In this document: positions 9,192 through 17,344 of the stretch, piece by piece
How positions within the stretch are numbered: the first letter of the stretch is position 1
Layout of the letters: the number at the start of each line of letters is the position of its first letter
Origin: Pseudomonas sp. N3-W
GTDB taxonomy: Bacteria; Pseudomonadota; Gammaproteobacteria; Pseudomonadales; Pseudomonadaceae
DNA length: 64,000 nucleotides
Direction: 5' to 3'
Assembly (NCBI RefSeq): GCF_024970185.1
Contig: NZ_CP103965.1
Span: forward strand, 1,732,001 to 1,796,000
The notes under the pieces: model-generated
Database searches by the model: none
What the model saw: the letters and a program-made list of their open reading frames with translations, nothing else
What the model was told of the DNA's origin: nothing
Made by a program: the position numbers and the translations under genes

Positions 9192-10345
9192 TTCCCTATG
9201 GCCGGCAAAGCGTTGATCAAGCGGACATAGACGCAGTGGTCGCGGTGTTGCAGTCCGACTGGCTGACCCAGGGGCCGACCATCGAGCGTTTCGAGCAGGC
9301 CATGGCCGAACGCTGCCAGGCAGACTTCGCGGTGGCGGTGTGCAATGCCACCGCGGCGTTACACATCGCTTGCCTGGCGGCGGGACTTGGCCCAGGTGAT
9401 CGGTTGTGGACCACGCCCAATACCTTTCTCGCTTCGGCCAACTGCGGGCGTTATTGCGGCGCCGACGTGGATTTCGTCGACATCGACCCCCTGACCTGGA
9501 ACCTCGACGCTTATGCGCTGAAAGCCAAGCTGGAAGCGGCCGAAGATAACGGCACGCTGCCCAAAGTGTTGGTGGCGGTGGCGTTTGCCGGGCAGAGCTG
9601 CGACATGCGCATGATCGGCGAACTGGCCGAGCGTTATGGTTTTACCGTGATTGAGGACGCGTCCCACGCGGTCGGTGCGTCTTACGCCGGGCGGCCGGTA
9701 GGCTGTGGTGAGTTCGCGGTGATGACGGTGTTCAGCTTTCACCCGGTGAAGATCATCACCAGCGCCGAGGGCGGCATGGTGCTGACCAATCGCCCCGAGC
9801 TGGCGGAGCGCTTGCAGCGCCTGCGCAGCCACGGCATGACCCGCGACCCGCAGCAGATGACCGAACCCAGCCACGGCCCCTGGTATTACCAGCAAGTGGA
9901 ACTGGGCTTCAATTACCGCATCACCGATCTGCAAGCGGCGCTTGGGCTGTCGCAGTTGGGCAAGCTCGATGATTTCATCGCTCGGCGCCAGGAGCTGGTG
10001 GCGCGTTACGATCGCTTGCTGGCGTACTTGCCGCTGACCTTGCCCAGTGCCCAGCCGGAAGCCGGATCAGCCTGGCATCTGTACGTGGTGCGCTTGCAGC
10101 TGGATCGCATGAGCCTCAGCCATCGTCAGGTATTTGAAGGCTTGCGGGCCGCCGGGGTCGGTGTGAATCTGCACTACATTCCGGTGCATATGCAGCCGTA
10201 TTACCGTGACCTGGGTTTTGCCGACGGTGATTTTCCCGAGGCCGAACGATATTACGCCGAGGCCATTAGCCTGCCGCTGTTTCCGTTCCTCAGCGATGAG
10301 CAGCAGGATTATGTGGTCGAGCAATTGCGGCGGCTGACTGAGTAG
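9188..10345 (+). CDS. pseC: UDP-4-keto-sugar aminotransferase PseC
   Basis: A 385-residue PLP-dependent DegT/DnrJ/EryC1/StrS aminotransferase that aminates the C4 keto group of the PseB product. The N-terminus IPYGRQSVDQADIDAV and LTQGPTIERFEQ are standard for PseC. FSFHPVKIITSAEGGMV supplies the active-site lysine that forms the Schiff base with PLP. GFNYRITDLQAALGLSQL is the conserved C-terminal domain entry. Its ATG overlaps the pseB stop as ATGA-type coupling. Confidence 0.96.
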   Translation: MIPYGRQSVDQADIDAVVAVLQSDWLTQGPTIERFEQAMAERCQADFAVAVCNATAALHIACLAAGLGPGDRLWTTPNTFLASANCGRYCGADVDFVDIDPLTWNLDAYALKAKLEAAEDNGTLPKVLVAVAFAGQSCDMRMIGELAERYGFTVIEDASHAVGASYAGRPVGCGEFAVMTVFSFHPVKIITSAEGGMVLTNRPELAERLQRLRSHGMTRDPQQMTEPSHGPWYYQQVELGFNYRITDLQAALGLSQLGKLDDFIARRQELVARYDRLLAYLPLTLPSAQPEAGSAWHLYVVRLQLDRMSLSHRQVFEGLRAAGVGVNLHYIPVHMQPYYRDLGFADGDFPEAERYYAEAISLPLFPFLSDEQQDYVVEQLRRLTE

Positions 10346-10389
10346 ATATAGGTCCATGTGGCTACTGCTTTAAGTCAGGCTGCAATCCC

Positions 10390-10408
10390 TGTGGGAGCGA
10401 GCCTGACT
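10390..10408. repeat. single REP half-site
   Basis: The 100-base gap between pseC and the methylase gene contains TGTGGGAGCGAGCCTG, the left arm of the REP palindrome found elsewhere in the window. It lacks the partner arm and stops matching after GCCTG. It looks like a decayed REP. Confidence 0.45.
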
Positions 10409-10445
10409 CAAGGCATGTGCCCTGACCGTTGATGAGAGTTGAGTA

Positions 10446-11066
10446 ATGCGTGAACTAAGCGAGCAGGAAACATTCTGGCAGGGCGACTTCGGCAATCAAT
10501 ACGTCGAGCGCAATGTCGGGCAACCGCTGGTGGCGGCTAACCTGGCGATGTTCGCCAAGGCGCTGACCCGGGCCGGGCGTATCGAGAGCCTGGTGGAGCT
10601 GGGCACCAATGCCGGCAATAACCTGCAAGCGTTGCGTCAGTTGCTGCCGCAGTGCGAGCTGTTTGGTGTGGAGATCAATGCCAGCGCTTTTGATCAGGCG
10701 CAGGCGTTGGGGATTGCACAGGTCTGGCACGGCTCGCTGTTCGATTTCCCCCGCGAGCGCACCTACGACCTGACCCTGAGCAAAGGCGTGCTGATTCACC
10801 TGGCACCCGAGCTGCTGGCGGCCGCCTATGCGCAGTTGTATGAGTTGAGCCAGCGCTACATCCTGATCGCCGAGTACTACAATCCGGCACCGGTGGAAGT
10901 GTCTTATCGCGGTAACAGCGGCAAGCTGTTCAAACGCGATTTTGCTGGCGAAATGCTGGATCGCTATCAAGATTTGCAACTGCTCGATTATGGTTTTGGT
11001 TATCACCGCGATCCGCAATTCCCGGTGGACGACATCACCTGGTTTCTTCTGGAAAAACGCCCTTGA
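10446..11066 (+). CDS. pseudaminic acid biosynthesis-associated methylase
   Basis: A 206-residue SAM-dependent methyltransferase of the type that sits inside pse operons (TIGR03587 family by my reading). LVELGTNAGNNLQALRQLL is the SAM-binding motif I with an unusual Asn-Ala-Gly-Asn. LTLSKGVLIHLAPELL is the post-II segment. It may methylate a pseudaminic acid intermediate or the final sugar; the reaction is not established for the family. Its stop overlaps the TTG start of pseF, so expression is coupled. Confidence 0.82.
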   Translation: MRELSEQETFWQGDFGNQYVERNVGQPLVAANLAMFAKALTRAGRIESLVELGTNAGNNLQALRQLLPQCELFGVEINASAFDQAQALGIAQVWHGSLFDFPRERTYDLTLSKGVLIHLAPELLAAAYAQLYELSQRYILIAEYYNPAPVEVSYRGNSGKLFKRDFAGEMLDRYQDLQLLDYGFGYHRDPQFPVDDITWFLLEKRP

Positions 11067-11764
11067 ACAACGTCGCAATCATCCCGGCCCGTGGGGGCAG
11101 CAAACGCATCCCGCGCAAGAACCTCAAGCCGTTCGACGGCGTGCCGATGATTGCCCGTTCGATTCAGGCCGCGCTCGGTTCGGGGCTGTTCGCCCAGGTG
11201 GTGGTCAGTACCGATGATGAAGAAATCGCCGAGGTGGCCCGGGCGTATGGTGCTCAAGTACCGTTCATGCGCCCGTCAGCATTGGCCGATGATTTCACCG
11301 GCACGGCAGCGGTGATCGTTCATGCCCTGCAAACAATGCCGCGTCAGGATTTTGATCTGGCCTGCTGCATCTACGCCACGGCGCCGCTGTTGCAGACCCG
11401 GTTTTTGCGTCAGGGACTGGAACTGCTGGAGCAGCACCCCGACAAGTCCTTTGCATTCTCGGTATGTGACTTTGGCTTTCCCGTGCAGCGCGCCCTGACC
11501 GTTGACGAGCGGGGCGCACTGACGGCGTTGTACCCGCAGTTTCGCGACACCCGCTCCCAGGATCTGCCGCCGGCCTATCAGGACGCCGGGCAATTCTACT
11601 GGGGCCGCCGCGAGGCATGGTTGCGCGCTGATGTGTTGTACTCAAACCAGAGCCTGCCAGTGATCCTGCCGCGTTATCTGGTGCAGGACATCGACACGGT
11701 TGAAGACTGGAAGCGCGCCGAATACCTGTATGCCGCGTTGCGCGCCGGCGGTGAATTGCAATGA
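11063..11764 (+). CDS. pseF: pseudaminic acid cytidylyltransferase PseF
   Basis: A 233-residue CMP-sialic-acid-synthetase-like enzyme that activates pseudaminic acid with CTP. The N-terminal nucleotide-binding loop IIPARGGSKRIPRKN is nearly invariant in the family. VVVSTDDEEIAEVARAYGA, RPSALADDFTG and QDAGQFYWGRREAW follow in order. The start is TTG at 11063, inside the previous stop. This is the only start that keeps the complete NNVAIIPARGG terminus. It overlaps pseG by four bases. Confidence 0.95.
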   Translation: MNNVAIIPARGGSKRIPRKNLKPFDGVPMIARSIQAALGSGLFAQVVVSTDDEEIAEVARAYGAQVPFMRPSALADDFTGTAAVIVHALQTMPRQDFDLACCIYATAPLLQTRFLRQGLELLEQHPDKSFAFSVCDFGFPVQRALTVDERGALTALYPQFRDTRSQDLPPAYQDAGQFYWGRREAWLRADVLYSNQSLPVILPRYLVQDIDTVEDWKRAEYLYAALRAGGELQ

Positions 11765-13254
11765 GAGTGCTGATTCGCGCCGACGCCTCGCCGACCATTG
11801 GCAGCGGCCATATCGCTCGCTGCCTGACCCTGGCCAGGGTCTTGCGTCAGCAGGGCAGCCATGTGGCGTTTGCCTGTCGCCAATTGCCAGGGCATCGCCT
11901 CGACAGTCTGGCGGCTGAAGGTTTCGAGACGTTTGCGCTGCCGGACCGCTATCGCGACGAAGACCCGCAGCAGGCCATCGAGTCGATGTTGCCCTGGCAG
12001 GCGGACATTGCCGCGCTGGGGCAGGCGTTGGATGATCGTCCTGCTTTCGACTGGATCATTGTCGACCACTATGGCCTCGACCATCACTGGCAGACCGCCG
12101 CCCGTCGCTGGGCGCCACGGATCGCTGCCGTGGATGACCTCGCCACCCGCCAGTATCGGGTGGACCTGCTGCTCAACCAGAATTTATCGGGCACCGCACA
12201 AGCCTATGCTTCGCTGCTGGGTGCCGACTGCCGGGCCCTGCTTGGGCCGCGTTTTGCGATGCTGCGTGAGGAGTTCCGCTGCCCGGCAATTGCGATCAAG
12301 CCTCAAGCCCGACGCGTGCTGGTGAACTTCGGTGGTTTTGATGCCGCGATGCAGACTCACCACGCGATGTTGGCGCTGGCGGACTTTGACGCGTTGGAAG
12401 TGGATTTCGTCGCGGGCGCCGACAACCCGGCCTGGGAGCAGATGCAGGTGTTGGCAGCCACACGTCCACACTGGCGTCTGCAGTGTTTCGTCAGTGACTT
12501 TTACCGGTTGATGACCGAGGCCGATCTGTTCATCGGTGCCGGTGGCGGCACCAGCTGGGAGCGGGCGGCCATGGGGCTGCCGACGATCTGCATTGCGGTG
12601 TCGAATAATCAGCAGGCCAACGGCGAGGTGATGGCGGCGGCGGGGGCGCATGTGTTTCTCGGGTCGCGAGAGCAGGTCAGCGTCGAGCAACTGCGCCTGG
12701 CTATTGGTTTTGTCGTGGGTAATCAAGGGTTGCGCCAGAGCCTGGCCGAGCGTTCCCGGCAACTGGTCGACGGCCGTGGTGCGCAGCGCGTCGCTGCAGC
12801 GCTGGCCGGCGCGGTGCTGGCGGTGCGCAAGGCGACGGCTGCGGATGCGCGTCTGTTGTTTGAGGGGCGTAATGCCGAGGCTGTGCGACGGGTTTCCGTG
12901 GACTCGCGGGTGATTGACTGGGCTTCCCATCAAGCGTGGCTGGCCGCCAGTCTGGACAACCCGAAACGATTGCTGTTGATTGCCGAGGCCGATGATGGTC
13001 CGGTGGGCGTGTTGCGCTATGACCTTGAAGGTCAAGCCGCCGAGGTTTCGATTTATCTGTTCGAAGACCGTTTCGGTCTGGGCTGGGGCAGGGCGCTGTT
13101 GGTGCGAGGCGAAGCCTTTGCCCTGGCCCATTGGCCACAGCTGCACACTCTCAACGCTCAGGTTCTGCCCGACAACCAGCCGTCGCTGAAGGTGTTTCGC
13201 GAAGCCGGTTTTACCCAGCATGCCTGCGCGTTCAATCGCGTATTGAAGGATTAA
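11761..13254 (+). CDS. pseG: PseG-PseH fusion: UDP-sugar hydrolase plus N-acetyltransferase
   Basis: A 497-residue bifunctional protein. Residues 1 to about 352 are PseG, the hydrolase that removes UDP from UDP-2,4-diacetamido-trideoxy-altropyranose. It has the N-terminal loop RADASPTIGSGHIARCL with the catalytic-region histidine, IVDHYGLDHHW, and the C-terminal GAGGGTSWERAAMGLPTIC typical of GT-B-fold UDP binding. Residues 353 to 497 are a GNAT acetyltransferase beginning LAVRKATAADARLLFEGRN. Its acetyl-CoA loop is FGLGWGRALL, and its ending VFREAGFTQHA matches PseH. No separate pseH lies in the island, so the tail should supply the 4-N-acetylation step between PseC and PseG. Confidence 0.92.
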   Translation: MRVLIRADASPTIGSGHIARCLTLARVLRQQGSHVAFACRQLPGHRLDSLAAEGFETFALPDRYRDEDPQQAIESMLPWQADIAALGQALDDRPAFDWIIVDHYGLDHHWQTAARRWAPRIAAVDDLATRQYRVDLLLNQNLSGTAQAYASLLGADCRALLGPRFAMLREEFRCPAIAIKPQARRVLVNFGGFDAAMQTHHAMLALADFDALEVDFVAGADNPAWEQMQVLAATRPHWRLQCFVSDFYRLMTEADLFIGAGGGTSWERAAMGLPTICIAVSNNQQANGEVMAAAGAHVFLGSREQVSVEQLRLAIGFVVGNQGLRQSLAERSRQLVDGRGAQRVAAALAGAVLAVRKATAADARLLFEGRNAEAVRRVSVDSRVIDWASHQAWLAASLDNPKRLLLIAEADDGPVGVLRYDLEGQAAEVSIYLFEDRFGLGWGRALLVRGEAFALAHWPQLHTLNAQVLPDNQPSLKVFREAGFTQHACAFNRVLKD

Positions 13255-13258
13255 GTCC

Positions 13259-14311
13259 ATGACCCGTTTCAAGATTGGTGACCGTCTGATCGGTGCCGAC
13301 GCGCCGCCGTTCATCATTGCCGAGATGAGCGGCAACCATAACCAGTCGCTGGAAGTGGCGTTACAGATCGTTGAAGCGGCGGCCAAGGCGGGCGCGCATG
13401 CCTTGAAGCTGCAAACCTATACCGCCGAGACCATGACCCTGGACCTCGACGAAGGCGAGTTCTTCATCAAGGACCCTGGCAGCCTGTGGACCGGCACCTC
13501 GTTGTACGCGCTGTACGAAAAGGCCCACACGCCTTGGGCATGGCATGCGCCCATTTTTGCCCGAGCCAAAGAACTGGGGATGCTCGCCTTTTCGACGCCG
13601 TTCGATGACAGCGCCGTGGATTTTCTCGAAAGTCTCAATGTACCGGCTTACAAGATCGCCAGCTTCGAGAACACCGATTTGCCGTTGATCCGTCGGGTCG
13701 CCGCCACCGGCAAGCCGTTGATCATCTCCACCGGCATGGCCAGCATCGCCGAACTCGACGAAACCGTGCGCGCTGCCCGCGAGGCCGGATGCAGGGATCT
13801 GGTGTTGCTCAAGTGCACCAGCACCTACCCGGCAACACCGGCCAACAGCAACGTGCGCACCATTCCCCATCTGCGCGAACTGTTCGGCTGTGAAGTCGGT
13901 TTGTCCGATCACTCCATGGGCGTTGGTGTGTCCGTGGCCGCCGTGGCGCTGGGGGCGACGGTGGTGGAAAAGCATTTTACCCTTGACCGCGCTGCCGGTG
14001 GCGTGGACGCCAGTTTCTCGCTGGAGCCGGCAGAACTGGCCAGCCTGGTGATTGAAACCGAGCGCGCCTGGCAGGCGATGGGGCAGGTGCATTACGGCGT
14101 CACCGAGGCCGAGCGCAAGTCCCTGGTGTACCGCCGTTCGCTGTACGTCACCCAGGACATGGTCGCTGGTGAGCCCTTCAGCAGCGCCAACCTGCGGGCC
14201 ATTCGCCCAGGCCTCGGGCTTGCCCCCAAGCATGCCGAAAGCGTTCTCGGCCGTGTTGCCAGCAGGGCCATCAAGCGCGGAACCGCGCTGGACTGGTCAT
14301 TGGTCGAATAA
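13259..14311 (+). CDS. pseI: pseudaminic acid synthase PseI
   Basis: A 350-residue NeuB-family synthase that condenses the free diacetamido-trideoxy-altrose with phosphoenolpyruvate. FIIAEMSGNHNQSLEVAL and ALKLQTYTAETMT are N-terminal NeuB/PseI motifs. The barrel continues with AFSTPFDDSAVDFLE and YKIASFENTDLPLI. LSDHSMGVGVSVAAVALGA and VVEKHFTLDRAAGGVDASFS are the metal and substrate motifs. The last ~65 residues form the SAF antifreeze-like domain with RRSLYVTQDMVAGE. It is the last pse gene; a 227-base gap follows. Confidence 0.96.
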   Translation: MTRFKIGDRLIGADAPPFIIAEMSGNHNQSLEVALQIVEAAAKAGAHALKLQTYTAETMTLDLDEGEFFIKDPGSLWTGTSLYALYEKAHTPWAWHAPIFARAKELGMLAFSTPFDDSAVDFLESLNVPAYKIASFENTDLPLIRRVAATGKPLIISTGMASIAELDETVRAAREAGCRDLVLLKCTSTYPATPANSNVRTIPHLRELFGCEVGLSDHSMGVGVSVAAVALGATVVEKHFTLDRAAGGVDASFSLEPAELASLVIETERAWQAMGQVHYGVTEAERKSLVYRRSLYVTQDMVAGEPFSSANLRAIRPGLGLAPKHAESVLGRVASRAIKRGTALDWSLVE

Positions 14312-14443
14312 CCCTTGTCGGGCAGATTCGGCAAAATAGCGTGACCTGTGAGTCATAACGCGCATCTTCACTGTATTGTATTGACCGGGAAGATGGCGCC
14401 TGGCCCTTTATCGGGCTGGTTTTAGCCCTATACGCTTTCCGCT

Positions 14444-14461
14444 GCCGCCCGTACGGGCGGC
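14444..14461. other. GC-rich perfect palindrome downstream of pseI
   Basis: GCCGCCC-GTAC-GGGCGGC is an 18-base perfect palindrome in the pseI to fabH-like gap. It is followed by an A-rich stretch rather than T-rich DNA, so it is not a clear terminator. It could be a hairpin at the end of the pse transcript or an operator. Confidence 0.4.
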
Positions 14462-14495
14462 TGAAAATCTCTGTATGTCGGCGCCCCTCGATTCC

Positions 14496-14524
14496 TTGCG
14501 AGCGGTGGTATTGGGCTGTTTATT
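14496..14524 (+). promoter_or_regulatory. possible sigma-70 promoter for the FabH-like gene
   Basis: TTGCGA and TTTATT are separated by exactly 17 bases and end 14 bases before the ATG at 14539. Each hexamer matches the consensus only partly, and the start point would fall almost on the start codon. This is a weak call. Confidence 0.25.
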
Positions 14525-14538
14525 ATTGGGAAGCCGTA

Positions 14539-15465
14539 ATGATTGGCATAAAAAGCATTGCGAGCTACGTTCCTGTAGCCGGCGTGGACAATTACGCACA
14601 AGGTGCAAAATTCGAGAAGGATGAAGAATTCATCCTGGGCAAGATCGGTTCGGCCTTCCTGCCACGCAAAGACGCTGGCCAGGAAACTTCGGACCTGTGT
14701 GTCGAAGCAGTCAATGCGCTGTTCGCCAACAACCCTGATTTGAAGCGTGAATCGATCGACGTGCTGATCGTCGTCACCCAGAACGGCGATGAAGAAGGCC
14801 TGCCGCACACTGCCGCCATCGTTCAGGACAAACTTGGCCTGCCAACGACCGTTGCAGCGTTCGACATTTCCCTGGGCTGCTCGGGTTACGTCTACGGCAT
14901 CTACGCGATCAAGGGCTTCATGGAAGCCGCCGGCCTGAAAAACGGCCTGCTGGTGACCGCCGATCCGTATTCGAAGATTGTCGACCCCGAAGACCGCAAC
15001 ACCACCATGCTCTTCGGCGATGCCGCCACCGCCACCTGGATGGGCGAAGACGCGCCTTGGCAACTGGGCAAGGCCAAGTTCGGCACCGACGGTTCCGGCG
15101 CGCCGCATCTGAAGGTCACTGATGGCGTGTTCTTCATGAACGGGCGTCAGGTGTTCAACTTCGCGTTGCTCAAAGTCCCGGCGCATCTGCACGAGCTGCT
15201 GGATGAGTCGAGCCTGACCGCCGACGATATCGATGCCTTCTGCATCCATCAGGGGAGTGCGGCGATTGTCGACGCTGTGGCCCGTCGCTTCGAAGGCGCG
15301 CCAGAGAAATTCATCAAGGACATGGTCGAGACCGGTAATACCGTGTCGTCGAGCATTCCATTGCTGCTGGAAAAACATGTGCTCGATTCCAGCTGGAAGC
15401 GCGTGGCGTTGAGCGGATTCGGCGTGGGACTGTCCTGGGGCTCGGCGATTATCTATCGTCCTTGA
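14539..15465 (+). CDS. ketoacyl-ACP synthase III (FabH-like) of the flagellin glycosylation island
   Basis: A 308-residue thiolase-fold condensing enzyme. The catalytic Cys is at 114 in ISLGCSGYVYG, His at 237 in CIHQGSAAIVD, and Asn at 267 in ETGNTVSSSIP, so the triad is complete. Housekeeping FabH genes sit with fatty acid genes, whereas this one sits between pse genes and fliC. An equivalent synthase (orf3) is known in the P. syringae flagellin glycosylation island. It probably makes a short acyl chain, for example a 3-hydroxybutyryl-type group, for N-acylation of the glycan; that is inference. A strong terminator follows. Confidence 0.88.
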   Translation: MIGIKSIASYVPVAGVDNYAQGAKFEKDEEFILGKIGSAFLPRKDAGQETSDLCVEAVNALFANNPDLKRESIDVLIVVTQNGDEEGLPHTAAIVQDKLGLPTTVAAFDISLGCSGYVYGIYAIKGFMEAAGLKNGLLVTADPYSKIVDPEDRNTTMLFGDAATATWMGEDAPWQLGKAKFGTDGSGAPHLKVTDGVFFMNGRQVFNFALLKVPAHLHELLDESSLTADDIDAFCIHQGSAAIVDAVARRFEGAPEKFIKDMVETGNTVSSSIPLLLEKHVLDSSWKRVALSGFGVGLSWGSAIIYRP

Positions 15466-15481
15466 GCCAAGACCGAGATAC

Positions 15482-15523
15482 AAAAATAGCGTTCAAGGGT
15501 TAACCTTGAACGCTATTTTTTTG
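15482..15523 (+). terminator. rho-independent terminator after FabH-like gene
   Basis: AAAAATAGCGTTCAAGG and its perfect reverse complement CCTTGAACGCTATTTTT flank a five-base loop, giving a 17-bp stem ending in a run of seven T. The A-rich left arm would also let it work on the opposite strand. It ends 22 bases before the next start codon. Confidence 0.9.
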
Positions 15524-15545
15524 CCTGTATGAAATGCGAGGCGGC

Positions 15546-16838
15546 ATGAGCGAATGCTTTGACGACAATGCCCAGGTGATCCAGCGGCGCTGGCCGACGC
15601 TGTTTGCGCGATTGCTGAGCGAAGACAGCGCGGCTATCCAGGCTGAACTGACTGAAGGCCTGGGTTCGACCCTGAGCGTGGCCGGGATTCAATTGACCAG
15701 TCGCCATGATCGGGTTCACGAAGCCCGGGTGCAGGCGGCGAGCCTGCCAGTCGACAAGCTCCAACTGCATGTCTACGGCACAGGGCTCGGCGACTTGCCA
15801 ACCGTGCTGCTGGAGCGTGCCGGGCTTGAGCGTTTGTACGTGCACATCCTCAACGGCGCGCTGTTTGCGCTGGTGTTGCAACTGCTCGACCAGCGGCCAT
15901 GGCTCGATGATCCGCGGGTAGAGCTGCTGTACGCCGGGGATCTGCCGGATATCTGCACGCCGTTTTTTGCCTTGCCTGCCGAAATGCTGCTGGCGGATGA
16001 CTTCAACGCCAAGATTCGCGATCGACTGGTCAGCGAAGTGCACATGAGCTTCAACAACCGTGAGTTCGACCCACAGTCGCCATTCATTCAGCAGCGCCTG
16101 CAGGACTGCCTCGATGTGCTGCTCGCCGATGACGATGTGGCGCAATTGTTCGGCACCTGTACTGGCCGTGAAATCTATGTCATTGGCACCGGGCCGACGC
16201 TGGAAGGGCATTTCGAGCAGTTGGCGGCGATTCGCGCGCAGGCCGTGCGGCCACTGTTCATCTGTGTCGATACGGCTTATCGCCCGCTGCGTGAACACGG
16301 GATCGCCCCGGATCTGGTGGTGAGCATCGATCAGCGCATCAGCTTTCGGCACCTGCCCTGCGAGGAGTCGGATGGCATCCCGCTGGTGTACCTGCCCATG
16401 AGCGACCCGGTGGTGCTGAAGGCCTGGAAGGGCAAGCGCTACGGCGGTTACTCCGCCAGCCCGGTCTATGCCGCGCTGCGTCAGCAATATCCACGGGGGC
16501 AACTGCATGTGGGGGGCAGCGTGATTCACCCGGCGGTGGACCTGGCCGTGAAGATGGGTGCCGCGCGCATTACTCTGTTCGGCGCCGATTTCGCCTTTGC
16601 GATGAACAAGACCCACGCCAGCTGGAATGACGGTGACCTGGGGCCTGCCGTGAATCAGGCCCGGCACTGGGTGCGGGACGGACATGGCGAGCGGGTCAGG
16701 ACCCAGCTGAATTTTCGTGGCTATCTGTGTGTGCTGGAACGCTACATCGCCGCGCACCCGCAGGTGCACTTTTTCAACAGCAGCCGGGCAGGGGCGATGA
16801 TTGCCGGGACGCAGTTCAACCAGGAGTTTGTGCAATGA
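15546..16838 (+). CDS. Maf/DUF115-family motility accessory factor (flagellin glycosyltransferase)
   Basis: A 430-residue protein of the motility-associated factor family (DUF115, MptE-like fold). These proteins transfer pseudaminic or related nonulosonic acids to flagellin Ser/Thr before export. IYVIGTGPTLEGHFEQL is the glycine-rich nucleotide-sugar site. VSIDQRISFRHLP and ITLFGADFAFAMNKTHA are family motifs in the central domain. I chose ATG 15546, preceded by GAGG, over an in-frame ATG at 15534. Its position after pseBCFGI and before fliC fits transfer of CMP-Pse to the flagellin. The stop overlaps the next start. Confidence 0.85.
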   Translation: MSECFDDNAQVIQRRWPTLFARLLSEDSAAIQAELTEGLGSTLSVAGIQLTSRHDRVHEARVQAASLPVDKLQLHVYGTGLGDLPTVLLERAGLERLYVHILNGALFALVLQLLDQRPWLDDPRVELLYAGDLPDICTPFFALPAEMLLADDFNAKIRDRLVSEVHMSFNNREFDPQSPFIQQRLQDCLDVLLADDDVAQLFGTCTGREIYVIGTGPTLEGHFEQLAAIRAQAVRPLFICVDTAYRPLREHGIAPDLVVSIDQRISFRHLPCEESDGIPLVYLPMSDPVVLKAWKGKRYGGYSASPVYAALRQQYPRGQLHVGGSVIHPAVDLAVKMGAARITLFGADFAFAMNKTHASWNDGDLGPAVNQARHWVRDGHGERVRTQLNFRGYLCVLERYIAAHPQVHFFNSSRAGAMIAGTQFNQEFVQ

Positions 16839-17101
16839 ATGCGCCGGTGACGTGCGTCAGCCAATGCCGTCAGTGCGCCGGGTTGTTTCGACTGGGGCGC
16901 GATGTCGAGGCTGCGCTGACCATGGTTGATGTATTCGATGAGGCGCAACAGCTTTTAGTGTCTGCGCCAAAAGAGGTTCAACAGTCCTGGGCATCCGTGC
17001 TGACGCAAATGCTCGCCTGCCAGGAGCGCCAGGACTGGTTGGGACTTGCCGATTTCATCGAGTACGAGTTGGTTGAACTGCTGCAAAACGTTCAGGGCTG
17101 A
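16835..17101 (+). CDS. small conserved-looking protein of unknown function beside maf
   Basis: An 88-residue protein that I do not recognise. Its start overlaps the stop of the Maf gene (ATGA), so it is probably made from the same message. It has three closely spaced cysteines near the N-terminus (VTCVSQCRQCAG) and a mainly helical acidic rest, with no signal peptide or membrane segment. The size and helical content would suit a binding partner or chaperone of the Maf enzyme or of flagellin, but that is only a guess from position. Confidence 0.65.
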   Translation: MNAPVTCVSQCRQCAGLFRLGRDVEAALTMVDVFDEAQQLLVSAPKEVQQSWASVLTQMLACQERQDWLGLADFIEYELVELLQNVQG

Positions 17102-17236
17102 AGGCGACCGACGGCCCTGGCGCGCAGGTTGGCGAAGAGGACAGTTTTATGACGTCATTTTTTCGCTGGAGGGAGGGCGCCAAGTCCTTGTTTTTCAGGG
17201 GGTGGCAGGGTGATGGCAAATTTTTTTCAAAAAGCC

Positions 17237-17264
17237 CTCAAGCAACCTGCCAACCCGACGATAA
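17237..17264 (+). promoter_or_regulatory. sigma-28 (FliA) promoter of fliC
   Basis: CTCAA and GACGATAA are separated by 15 bases, matching the FliA pattern CTAAA-N15-GCCGATAA with one change in each box. It lies 80 bases before the fliC ATG, leaving a leader of about 75 bases. It is the only such match in the 243-base gap and agrees with the known FliA control of flagellin genes in Pseudomonas. Confidence 0.8.
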
Positions 17265-17344
17265 CTATTACGAAGGTTCTCTAGGCCATACCCGGCGGTT
17301 GCCAGGGCCGGAAGCCGCAGTACCCAACCAACGAGGAATTCGTC

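Noticed and set aside
14411..14428. GGGCT-loop-AGCCC hairpin after pseI as a terminator
   Set aside because: The stem is only five base pairs and no T run follows it.
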